DNA of 64,000 bases from Naematelia aurantialba (lineage: Eukaryota; Basidiomycota; Tremellomycetes; Tremellales; Naemateliaceae): assembly GCA_021527695.1 (NCBI GenBank), contig JAKFAO010000009.1:620001-684000 (forward strand). The letters are read 5' to 3'. Position 1 is the first letter of the stretch. Each line of letters starts with the position of its first letter. Below are positions 37,343 through 48,474 of this stretch, piece by piece. A model generated the notes under the pieces. The model was not told where the DNA came from. It ran no database searches and was given only the letters and a program-made list of their open reading frames with translations. The position numbers were made by a program, and so were the translations under genes.

Positions 37343-40300
37343 TCAAGCAGATGCAGTAGTCTTCTCTATATCTACCGCGTACTGTCTAACGACTCTACTT
37401 ATCTGTGATGATCCCCAGACCGAATTCGAGACCGGTTGCAAGACCCAGCTGGACATAAAGAGCTGAATCAAAGACTGCCTCAAGCTCTCCGCGCGCCGTG
37501 TGTTGAAAGTTCTCCCTGACATACCAAGCGCATCTCTGGTGGGCATGATATTTTGGCTGAGCAGGAGAGCCGACGCCACTGTGAGGGGTCCACAACTGTG
37601 TCCATCTTCCTGTTGAGGCCAATCCAGGAGTTCCATCATTTTCTGATCCGGTTAGCAAGGCCAATTCGCCACTCACTGGGGAATTCGGAGCAAAAACCCA
37701 ATCCTCCAAAAGTGCTCTGTCGACTGCATTCTGCTTGATCTCATACTCGAATCTTGTCCTGAAGATGGCAGGGATGCTCTGATGGAACATTCATTAGCAA
37801 TTAATCCTTTCTGGAGCATCTCTCACCTGCTCCAATTTTTTCGAGTCACATTTGCCACTCATGCTGTCATAACGCACGACAATCTTTTCTGGGCCGAAGA
37901 CAGCCATGAGAGACCAATGAGCATTTTCGTTTACAAATGCAAGCGTTGTGCGCTGTAGCCAAGCCGAAGACTTGCCAAACAACCATTCGGAGGGGATTGA
38001 CCCTCCTGCAGAAACATACAAAGACGGGTTTTCCGGATGGTCCTTCACACACCATCTTCCCAGGCTGGTTTCTCTCCGAGCAGTTGTCAAATCTTCGAAA
38101 GCTTCGCCAATGGGGTGTCCTAATGCAGCACGTCTCCTGACCAGACTCATGCCGACTGTCACAAGGGCCTCCATCCAGTCGTCAGCCCACCAATCAGTCA
38201 CACTGAAACCCGCTTGAAGTGTTTTTAATGGGAGACCCATTCTTTGACCAAAGATGACGACAAGATTGTACTGGCCTTCGTAGTCATCGTATCTGAGCAG
38301 GTGTTCGCGAGATGCTTCAAGGTGTGCCAGAATTTTGTGAAGTGATGCTTGATTGTATGCCCTTGGGGATTCGAGTGCTCGAGTGGTGACCATGGGGACA
38401 ATCGACTTTGCCTGCGAAAATTTGATAGATTTGAATCGAAGTATTACATTTGGCTCAAGCAGCTCTGGGACGACTGAATCGTCCAGTACATGTTTAGGTT
38501 CGGATGGTCGACTCCTTGCTTTGGATGGTGGCTCTGCAATTTTAGAGTCGAATTGTGAGGAAACTTTCGATTCGAATCGATGATTGACTGCTTTATGTCT
38601 CTTCCCAATGTCATGTTGAGCTGATTGCCTGTCTTGAAGATCTTTCCAGCTATCAGCTTTGACATTCTAAGACAGGTCGGCTTACTTCTCTTTCTGCCAA
38701 TTGGCACAACTGGTTCTTTACCCAGCGACACGTCCGAAATGTCCAAACGCACGTACCAAAAGGCCACTGGCATTCGGCCGGCCTCAAATGCATTCGAAAG
38801 CAGATGGATTCGATGAACTTGCTCGTCATCAATCTCAAACCATGCCTCGTCCTTGGGAAGGAAAACGGTGTAATGCGGAGGATGCTTGTGGTTGACTTGC
38901 TGGCATATAATCCCGCCAATCCGATACTGAACAACTTGCCTGAGCAAAATATCAGTCCTTACAGGTATGTCGATGTTCGAATCGATCAGAAGGAACTCTT
39001 CGAATGAGTGGAGCTGACTACTGTTCCAGGTGACTTGGAGGAATAGAATTGAAGGATTAGATTCGAAGTCCACAGTATGCTTGAATTCTCCCGTTTTATG
39101 ACAGGTAGCGCATGTTCGCTGCCGGCTGAATGTGAGGAAATCTGAGAGAAGTTCTCTCAGAGATGCTGTATGACCAAAGGCCTTCTTCTTCAAAAACTCT
39201 GAGCCCTGGAGTTGTATCGAATATCGTTCTTTGGCTTCCTGGCGAATTGAGTTGCAGTTGGGACATCTATCGACAGTGATCGCTCGCAAGTTGAAGAAGC
39301 TTCGAGCTAAGTCACCATGGTCTCCCCTGCTGACCAGAACCATCATTCTCTCAAAGAAGATGCCTGGACTGTCACAGCCATCTAAGTGGAGCTCATCTAC
39401 ATCGTGGTCAGCACATGGTCGAAAGGCTAGGAGTTAACAAGTACCTTCCAAGGCTAGTCTTAAATTCGGAATGTCAATGACTCCCGTTCCACTTGATCTC
39501 GCATGAAAGGCTCGCCATGTATGTAATACACGCGAATTCCGCCCACAAGACATGGATTCGATTGAGCTGAGACCAGCCGAGACAAGTGATTCTCTGCTCA
39601 ATAGGTGAAAGACTGTTAGAATATGACTGATGTTATCGTGATTTCGAGCACCCAATGGTCGTTTCGGTGCTGATTGCTCCTGGATTTTGATGGCAAGAGA
39701 GCTCCGCTGACCTTTTCTACCCAATTGCAGGGGGACAATTTTTCGGGGTCGACCAGTTGGTGGCGAGTGGATCTTCACAGCTGGAGAGGTTTCGATTTCT
39801 ATATGTTTGGCCCAGAGATCTTCTCCAGTCTCTAGGTGTAGCGAACTCCTGTTGCCAGTATGGCGTCTAGAGATGGGGGATGTCGCATGTCGAAAGTGCT
39901 CATCTTCGGAGCTTGCCTTGTCTATTCCCATGAATCTGCTTGAAACCGCTGCCACATCCCCATCCGGCTGATCCCCAAGTTTCCAATCGACAACAGGGCT
40001 CTTCCAAAACTCAGTGACATCTCCAATATCATCTCGAATGTTGACAGTGTCGTCATTATAGTTGTGGACATGTGGGGAGGCCTCTTCAAATCGATTCGAG
40101 TCTCGAAATTGTCCGCGAAGTATCTTGCCAGAAATGTAAGCAGTTTCTTCTTCGTATGAATTGACGTTGCCGGCAATTCGGTAGACAACCATGGCCCAGA
40201 GGTGAGGACAGCGTTTTCCAGTTTGCTGGAACTGCACACATGTGCAAGTTTCTCGTCCATTCGATTCGAGCGTGCCGCAAAATTGTGTGACTGCTGAATC

Positions 40301-43240
40301 ACCTGCAATTGCCCGATTAATGACTGGATCCACTCGAAAGGCCATCTGGAGAGCGCCCAACTGGTACGCAAGCCCAATATGTGTGGTGGGATCGATGAGA
40401 TCTTGTTGCCACATTTTTAGGCCTGTGGTGATGGCATTCACCAAATTCGGATCGGGTCGCGCTTCTTTATGCTCGAAAAGCTCATAATAAGGAAAGTATT
40501 CCATCAGAATAATTTGAATCAAGCGATCCATGCTTTCGAATCGTCAGCCTGCAGAATATGACCAGAATATCGTCTCTACTTACCGTTTGTTGACGCGACA
40601 AGACAAAAATGTCCGGTCAAATACTCGGAACGCCACTTCCGCATAATTGTTAGTCGACCAGGGGCCATCCCTGTTGTAGTGTGGTGGAATACCATAATCG
40701 ACACAATATGGGCGCCAGCTGTCGTCGAACCAATACTTCGAGAGGTAAGTGCCAATTTTTTGCCAAGCCGCTCCATCGTCCCTCGCGATCGCATTCACAT
40801 CCGCCCCCAAAGCCTTGAAATATTTAGGCCACTCGGCCTCTATTGGGCATCGTTGAGCCTTTCGAAGCGCTTTCATGTACATGTTGAGTTGAGTTGCGCC
40901 TTGTCTGTCTCGAGGGAAAGCCGTTTGCCCGTTGGATTTGCAGGCCTGCATGAAATGAAATTGGCATACTCGAATCGGTAAACCTGGAAAGACGGTCCGT
41001 ATTGCATTGCGCTCTGCGGCGCTGCGATCGATCATCATAAATGCAGGGCAAAAGCCTTCACCGTCGTCTCCGGCTACAGCCAGTGCTCGAAGATATAGTA
41101 ATTCTTGTGTTTCCTTGTCCGTGCCGTCGTCTCGATTCGAATATTCGTCAACTAACTTCGAAGCCAGCTGATTTACGCTCTTCAGGATCGTTTGCAGGAA
41201 TAAAGTATATATTTGTTCAGTAGCAGTATTTGATACCATTACAGCGACTGCACCATGAGCTCTATTGGTGCTCAGGCAAGAGGAATTAAACCTACTAGGA
41301 ATCATGCGGTGGAATTCATTGATAGTGCTTAGAATGGTCATGGGACATCGAAAAGCATTCTTGTTGCGCCAGGAGGAGTCCATATACATCCCCCGTTCCA
41401 CTGCATGAAGCAGAGCATTTTTTAGACCAGATTTTGGTCCAATGATGCATTCAAATCGGTCTCCAGGCTTGAATTCAGAGTTCAAATCTGACAGACACGG
41501 ATAATGGACACTGTTTGAGTTCACTGTATCAGAATCATTTCATATGAAGACACAAAAGCAAAGACGTACTGCAAGAATGCCTCGGGAGAACGTTTAGATA
41601 AGATCTCAATCGCTGCCAGAGGATCACGATCCAGGCGTTTCTTCCGTGAGGCAGCTAAAATCGCCGACCGGAAATCTTTGTCTTTTGGCTGTCTCCATGG
41701 ACACTGCAATCGAATGAAACGAGCATATGGATGTTCCTTAGCTATCTCCTCCCATTCTACGCAGGAATCAAATCAGTTTCGAAGTGGTGATGGGAGCTCG
41801 AATCCATTCTGAACTCACGCCTCTTCAATTGCCCGGGTGTCGAAGAGAAAACAGATGCCATGTCGCACAGAATCCTGCGCACAAATGGGGAAACATCGAG
41901 GAGCTCCATGTCCGGACAATGCTGATGGCCTGACGTTTCGAAGATCGTGCATGTCTTTGTGAAGGTTTGAGCAATGCTGACCTGAAGCTAGACCCAATCA
42001 GTTCCGCAGCACACTGCCAAGAATGAATATGCTTACAATCAGCTTGGCTGTACATGAAAACCTGTCTCGAATTGGTCCTGCGTTTGCTGCCATGGATCCC
42101 TCGTCTGAATTCGATGAGCAGTCTTTTCGAAGTAGATCCGCCGCTAGTTGTACTTCCTCCTCAAAGGTTTCCGGAATATGAAGCATGGCTCGACTTCGAA
42201 TTTGCTCGCATGCCCCAGCACAACTATACACGGACCTCCATAAGATCCGCTCTGATCTAGATGCTGCTTCACTTCCTTCAAAATGGAAATTGCAGCGTCG
42301 AGCTCGGAGATCCGCCGGTCGGGGACCAGGTGGATCAAGAAATTCGATTCGAACATCTGGTGCGGCTGTGTGATGATCGAATGTCCATTGTTGTGGCTGT
42401 AGAGCATCAGAAGGTCTGCCACAATCTTTAACAACATACCATTTTATCAATGAATGCCGGAAATTCATCCTGTGGTATCTCTGTCTGTTCGAAAGATAGT
42501 GATGGATGCTGCGAGAGAGGTCTTGCATGAAGAAAGCCTTTTGTGATCCGAACTGAGGGAAGACGTGCAGGGTGGATAGTGCGCCTCTCAATGACAGAAA
42601 TGGCACTCTTTGGCAATTTCTTACGGCTGCATACCGAAGTTTCGATGATATTTCGCTCTCTTCTGGCTGCAATTCGATGATGCGATGGAGCGGAATGATT
42701 ATTGCTACCTGACCGTGTATTTACTGAGCTTGGGGAGTGAGCACTTCGAGGTAGAGGTGTCAGGCGACGTGGAGAGTGCCTCAAGCTGCCGTAGTCGGGC
42801 TCGGGGACAATTGCTTGTTCGATTTCAGATACTGAAGGGTCCCGAAACCTGGAACTGGAATAGGTCGGCTGATTTCGAATTTGAGTGAAAGGCAGTGAGA
42901 TTTCCGAAGCTGTTTTGGCGTGTTGTCCTACGGTAAATGACGCTGTTGAGGGGGCAATGACCGACGATTCGGAGAATCGATTGGCACTTTCATGAACGCT
43001 GTAGGTCGACACCGAAGAGTCTGATTCAGAAACTGGATTCGGGATAGCATCAAGTGCCCTTAATTCAGCCTGTTCTGGCTCTGCTAAGTCATGAAGCACG
43101 ACAGAAGTTGAAGCCACAGGTGGGGAAAGCACTTGGAAGTGTTTGCGTGGTCGTCCTCGCCGCTTTCGAGGAGTGACAGCCTTGAGCAGGGTCCCTCTTG
43201 GCAAAGAGCCAATTATCTTCGAATGGTCTTTGATGGCCAT
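37343..43240 (-). CDS. MULE transposase fused to SWIM, USP-like and ULP1-like protease domains
   Basis: One 1,788-residue protein. Minus-strand exons: 43240-42440, 42356-42232, 42193-42037, 41981-41819, 41756-41570, 41510-40584, 40532-39445, 39396-38686, 38632-37827, 37778-37677, 37642-37343. All phases agree. Domains in order: AT-hook KRRGRPRKH (about 26-34); disordered region to about 265; MULE-type DDE transposase with D522 (YMDSSW), D639 (MMIDRSAAE), the C-x2-H of VCQFHFMQA (660-663) and E769 (NNYAEV); SWIM finger C883-x-C885-x9-C895-x-H897; a USP-like domain with Cys box SCGRNS (C1116), CPNC/CATC zinc cysteines and His box HYTVFLPKDEAWFEIDD (H1324, D1339); a ULP1-like domain with H1625 (NAHWSLM), D1642 (RYDSMSG), Q1700 and C1706 (PQQEDGHSCG). 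Fusion of ULP domains to MULEs is known in plants (Kaonashi). The added USP-like domain is unusual. Confidence 0.88.
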
Positions 43241-43503
43241 GATGCGATACAGTTAGAAGGAGTGTGATGTGGTGAGCAGCTGGACAAGACCCAGAGTCAG
43301 ATACCTGCAGCACCATGACATCAAGTAGTAACTGCGTATAAAATAGAATATGGATGTTGAGAGAAAGGACCTAAGATCAGTGTCTGTTTGAATCGTGAGA
43401 AAAAACAGATTCGGGCGCGTGCAGCAATGGTATCCAACTCGAATTGATATGCTACGTCTTTGAACGATAGATTCGTGCTTTATACATCGGATTCGAGGGA
43501 TGA

Positions 43504-43637
43504 AATCGAGATCTCATGAAAGTGAGGGAATATGCCAAGTGGTCGGTCAAAAAAATGCAAAAGTACTGGCAAAAATACACAAGGTGGGTCCTGGTCGGTG
43601 ATGATTTATTTTAAAGGAGGGTTAAAATAATTCTTGC
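43504..43637 (-). repeat. Right terminal inverted repeat of the MULE
   Basis: Inverted copy of 34009-34141, ending ...GGGTTAAAATAATTCTTGC. The rest of the 3' subterminal region, 43241-43503, is non-coding and presumably holds the transposase promoter. Confidence 0.95.
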
Positions 43638-43646
43638 CGTCCAAGC
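43638..43646 (+). repeat. 9 bp target-site duplication, right copy
   Basis: CGTCCAAGC, identical to 34000-34008. Confidence 0.9.
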
Positions 43647-43789
43647 CTCACCTTCGACGAATTGCCACGTGGTCCGGGCGCGAGCGGCGAACGAGCCATA
43701 CCATGTCGTTCTGATTCTTTCCTCTCGCAACTCTCATCTCATCCACCACCAGATACTGCACTTCTCCCTCTGATCGAGGAACCAGGGAG

Positions 43790-46700
43790 ATGGGTGCTGA
43801 AGCACAGCGCGCTCCGCTTCGACGGGGCCCAGGGATCTGTGCGATGCGCGGGAGCTGCGGTCGAGCTAGCATCTTCGGTGCAGAGCTCCCGTGTCCTGAT
43901 GACGGTGATGCGAGCGAAGTGAGTGATCTTCTGGTATTTTGGTCATATCGCTCATCAGTACAGGTGGATGACTCTCTTAGGGAGCTCATGTCAAATATCT
44001 GTGGTCCGGCGTACGAGCTTCCAACACATGTGTGTTGTACTGCCGACCAACTTTCGACCCTGGGCGATCGCATGCAGCAGGCTGCACCGCTGATCGCTTC
44101 TTGTCCGGCTTGCCTCAACAATTTCCGCCTCTTTTACTGCGACTTCACATGCTCTCCAGATCAATCGACCTTTCTCACCATATCCGAGCAGCAGGAGACG
44201 ACGACGGGAGAGCAAGCAGTGAAGACGGCAGAATATGCCGTCAGCGATGAGTTCAAAGAGGGGTTTTATGGGAGCTGCAAGGACGTGCAGTTTGGTGCTA
44301 CGAATGGTTTTGCCATGGACCTTATTGGAGGAGGGGCAAAGAACGCGTCGGCCTTTCTCAAATATATGGGAGACGAGCGACCAGGCCTGGGATCGCCCTT
44401 TCAAATCAACTTCCCCCATGATCCCGAATCGAGCTACTACAGGACCCCATTGGGATGTGCAGACGCCGGCCTCAACTCTCGATGCGCTTGTGCCGACTGT
44501 CCGGAGATATGCCCCTCCCTTCCCTACATCGCCCCGCCCACCTCGGAGAGATGTCACGTCGGCCCTGTGTCCTGCCTGACCTTCTCCCTCCTCATCATAT
44601 ACTCGGTTGCGATATTGATGGGGATCCTCTTTTACTCGTGGAAGCAAGCTCTACGGCATCGACAGAGAAGATACGAACGGGTTGCGCTTTTAGATCCGCC
44701 ACACTCCCCCACCGAGCGGTCAAATGGGCTCGATGGCCTGGTTGGGCGAGGTGACGATGCCGAGTCTGGCCCCTCGGGGTCAATACATTTCCGTCTTGGC
44801 CGCGGCGCGAGTCTGCTCGACCCGATGGAGCACCTGCAGCCCAAGCAAAACAAAATCAATGCGATTCTCCGCCGGTTCTTCTATCGCCTTGGGTTGACCT
44901 GCGCTCGACGACCAATGGAAACTCTAACCTTGGCTGCTGTGATCATTGCGGCATTGAATATCGGCTGGAAAGACTTCAAAGTGGAAACGGATCCTGTGCG
45001 TTTATGGGTTGCCCCTAATAGCGAATCGGCAATACAGAAGCACTTCTTTGACGACAACTTCGGGCCATTCTACCGAGCCCAACAAGTCTTCATCACTAGC
45101 ACGGATGGCTCGAGTCCGTTGCAACATGACACCCTCGACTGGTGGCTTCGCCTCGAGAGCGAGATCGGCCAGCTGCAGTCACCTTCTGGTTACAGATTAG
45201 ACGATGTTTGTTTTGCTCCTGCAGGACGAGGAACACCCTGTGTAGTGCAATCCATCTCTGCATGGCTTGGAGAAGACCTGGCAGACTGGGGCGAGGATTG
45301 GCGCGAGCGGATATCCGATTGCGCCGCCCGACCCGGAGAATGTCTGCCTGCCTTTGGCCAGCCCATTGATCCGAAACTCATATTAGGCGGTGCCGAGGAG
45401 GGCTACCTGGAAGCCAAAGCTCTAGTAATCACCTGGGTGGTCGACAATTTCAATGACGACAGAGTACTGAAGGCTGAAGATTGGGAGCGTACCCTCAAGG
45501 ATTATCTATCTGGTATTTCACGACCGGGTTTGAAGATCAGCTATTCTACGGGTGTCTCTCTCGAGGAAGAGCTCAACAAGTCAACCAACACGGATGTCAA
45601 GATAGTGGTGCTCTCATACATCGTCATGTTCCTCTACGTATCTCTCACCCTTGGTGGCGGTCTGCCACCCTCCGTCATTCGCTCGGTGCTGCATCGACTT
45701 TGGCATGGTGCCCTTCATCTTGCTCACCTCCTCCGTATCACAAAATCGCCGCCCGAACCCTTGTCCGGCTCGACTAGCATATCCGTGATACCCACACTGC
45801 TGTCGGTCAGCTCGAAATTCTCCCTTGGGCTATTTGGAATTGTAATTGTCCTCGTCGCTGTCTCATCGTCGGTCGGACTCTTCTCACTTCTCGGCGTACG
45901 GGTCACGCTCATCATCGCCGAAGTAATCCCATTCCTGGTGCTTGCAGTAGGAGTGGACAACGTTTTCATCCTTGTGCACGAACTGGACAGGCAAAACTCG
46001 CTTCACTCTACGGGTGAATCAGATCCCCCAGTCACTGGTGATGGCGACGACGAGAACGAGCAGGTTCAGCCGTCACTCCCCGCTGAAGAACGGGTTGCCC
46101 GGGCGGTCGCAAGAATGGGGCCTTCAATAGCTTTGAGCAGCATAACGGAAACAGTAGCATTTGCTTTGGGCGCTCTGGTGCCAATGCCAGCGGTGCGGAA
46201 CTTCGCTATCTACGCAGCAGGCAGCGTCTTCCTGGGAGCGGTTATGCAAGTGACGGTGTTTGTGTCAGCAATGTCGCTAGATCTCAAGCGGGCAGAGGTA
46301 CGCTCTACCGATAAACTGTGCTAACTCATAGGCGATGAGGATTGACTGCGTGCCTTGTGTCCAGCTGCGACCACCAATAGGACTATACGAAGGCACCCCT
46401 CCAAGTGAAGGGGTCGTAGCGAAATTTGTCAGGCGAGTGTACGCACCGGTCTTGATCCAGCAGGAGGTCAAGCAGCTGGTTTTGGTCTTCTTTGGCGGTT
46501 TATTCTTGACAGCCGTGATCGGCATCCAGCACATAAAACTTGGCTTAGGTGGGTTACTTTGAATGTGACAAGACTGACCCCAGATCAACGTCTCGCCCTG
46601 CCTGCCAATTCTTATCTGATCTCATACTTCGATGCCCAAGAACAGTATTTTGAAGTCGGCCCACCTGTTTACTTTGTCGCAGAGCATACCGATCTCCCGG

Positions 46701-47943
46701 CACGACATGGACAACAACAACTCTGCGGACGCTTTACTACGTGTCTCGAGCTGAGTGTGGCCAACTCACTTGAAGCGGAACGGAAGCGGCCTGAATCCAG
46801 CTTTCTTGCATCTCCCCCTGCTGCCTGGATAGACGACTTCCTTCAGTGGACCAACCCGACTTTCGAGTCTTGCTGCCGTGTACGCGAAGCGGATCCTTCG
46901 GTGTTTTGTGCTCCTCGTGATTCGGAGCGGCTCTGTCGGCCCTGTTTTGAGGGCCAAGAGTGGGACTCGACCATGCAAGGTTTACCCGAAGGCGACGAGT
47001 TTATGCGGTACCTTTCGCGGTGGCTAGTGTCTCCAACAGACGAGAACTGTCCTCTCGGCGGTCAGGCGCCATACTCTGCTGCGGTCAAGCTTGCTCCGGA
47101 TAACTCGACGGTGACTGTATCACATTTCCGAACATGGCACACCCCGCTCAAAACGCAGGATGATTTTGTGAACGCTCTATCAGCTGCGCGACGGATCTCT
47201 GCCGACATTACTCGACGGACCGGGGTGAAGGTCTTCCCCTACTCGCTGTTCTACGTCTTCTTCGACCAGTACGAGCACATTGTTGGAATCGCAGTGCAGA
47301 TTCTGAGCTTGGCGCTGCTCGCCATTCTGGGCATCACGAGCATACTTCTCGGCTCCTGGCGGACGGGCGCTACGGTCACTGCGACCTGTGTTCTCGCCGT
47401 TGCTAGTGTGATGGGCATCATGGGGTTCTGGGGAATCAGCCTCAATGCCATCTCGCTGGTGAATCTCGTCATTTCGGTCGGGATCGCCGTGGAATTCTGC
47501 AGCCATATCGCCAGGGCGTTCATGGGTGCCGGGAGCGGGATCGCATTGGGCGGAACCTCGGATGGCGGAGCGGCCAAACGGCGCGAGATGGACGAGCGTG
47601 CTCTCACTGCTCTGGTGGATGTCGGCCCATCCGTGCGTCCCTCTTTCGCTCTCGCCACACCTTATTGGTTCCACGGTACCTGACGGACGCTGAGCGCTGA
47701 CGAGTCAAACAGGTGTTCAGCGGGATCACCCTGACAAAGCTCATTGGCATCTCGGTGCTCGCCCTGACGCGGTCCAAGCTCCTCGAAGTCTACTACTTCC
47801 GCATGTGGCTCACCCTCATCGTCTCGAGCGCGCTGCATGGCCTCGTGCTCCTCCCGGTCTTGTTGAGCTATACCGGCGGACAGGGGTACAGCCTGGAAGA
47901 TACCGACGAAGAATGGGTGACCAGCCAGATGAGGCGACCGTGA
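43790..47943 (+). CDS. NCR1: NPC1-like sterol transporter (Ncr1), N-terminus uncertain
   Basis: Vacuolar/lysosomal membrane sterol transporter of the Niemann-Pick C1 family. Exons from the first usable ATG: 43790-43918, 43964-46297, 46332-46548, 46584-47632, 47713-47943; 1,319 residues. The N-terminal sterol-binding domain shows CAMRGSCGR, GAELPCPDDG, ICGPAY, VCCTADQ, CPACLNNFRLFYCDFTCSPDQS and many paired cysteines. The middle has a sterol-sensing domain (VIPFLVLAVGVDNVFILVHE), and a luminal Cys-rich loop and the RND-type C-terminal helices follow (NLVISVGIAVEFCSHIARAF). NPC1 proteins need a signal peptide before the CAMRG region, but none is readable here. The reading frame upstream of 43790 reaches a stop near 43710, and the transposon ends 152 bp upstream of the ATG. 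A first exon may lie elsewhere, or the insertion may have displaced it. Confidence 0.92.
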
Positions 47944-48474
47944 GTCGCCATGCCGGTTGCCTCCCTCCCCCTCTTTGCATCGAGGTTCCCTCTTTTCCTT
48001 GCACTCTTCTCCTTTGCGCTGCGCCTACACTCTCTGCGTTGCACTCGCCTCGTTTGCGCTGCGCCTTCTCTCTTGTGCCAGCTTCCCTTCACCCCACTGC
48101 ATTCCGCTCTGTGCATCAGAACAGCGTAAGACCCGTCCGGGGTCAAAGCTCATATATTATACAGGATGGACTACGAGTATGCCCCGTTTGCGGATACCGA
48201 TTCGATGGTCTCGGACGGATAAATGGTCAGCCCAGAGGAGGGACAATTCGCCGGAGCACATCATCTATCAATAGTGTAATGAATATCAAAATGGAAAACA
48301 AGACGAGACCTGCCCCTTCCAAACGACAGTTTTGAGTTTTAGCGACCGTTTGTCTGTTGCAGAATTTCATGACAAACGTAGCGCGAGCCGGTGCTGCTGC
48401 TGTCTTTGCTGATCAGACGTAGAAGCAAGCTTGCATCTCTACCGGTCTCGCTTTGGGTGATCCTGACAAAGCGC
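47944..48474. other. Convergent intergenic region NCR1 / NDK1
   Basis: 531 bp. A pyrimidine-rich tract with 'cctcgtttgcgctgcgcc' direct repeats (about 48000-48080) follows the NCR1 stop. No gene seen. Confidence 0.5.

Larger units (their letters stand above)
34009..43637. mobile_element. Mutator-like (MULE) DNA transposon, 9,629 bp, apparently intact
   Basis: The element is bounded by 133 bp terminal inverted repeats and a 9 bp target-site duplication, both typical of the Mutator superfamily (8-11 bp duplications, long TIRs). The repeats start GCAAG and are identical except for a few bases near the outer tip, which suggests recent movement. Inside are two converging genes: an accessory coiled-coil protein (plus strand, 34578-37139) and an 11-exon transposase with fused protease domains (minus strand, 43240-37343). 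Both are free of stops and frameshifts. The element sits in the divergent promoter region between YEA4 and NCR1. Transposase catalytic residues D, D and E are all present, so activity is plausible but unproven. Confidence 0.93.

Noticed and set aside
38444..39346. Treating the USP-like part and the ULP1-like part as separate genes
   Set aside because: Splice phases join the transposase, USP-like and ULP1-like exons into one frame without a stop, and no internal promoter region or start with space exists between them.
34009..43637. Initial idea of a TA-target-duplicating (Tc1/mariner or KDZ-type) element
   Set aside because: The 9 bp CGTCCAAGC duplication plus GCAAG at both TIR tips explains the ends better, and the transposase has the MULE signature with a SWIM finger.
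43648..44121. Minus-strand frame antisense to the NCR1 5' end
   Set aside because: It overlaps strongly conserved NPC1 coding sequence; only its 3' third lies in non-coding DNA and is not recognisable.
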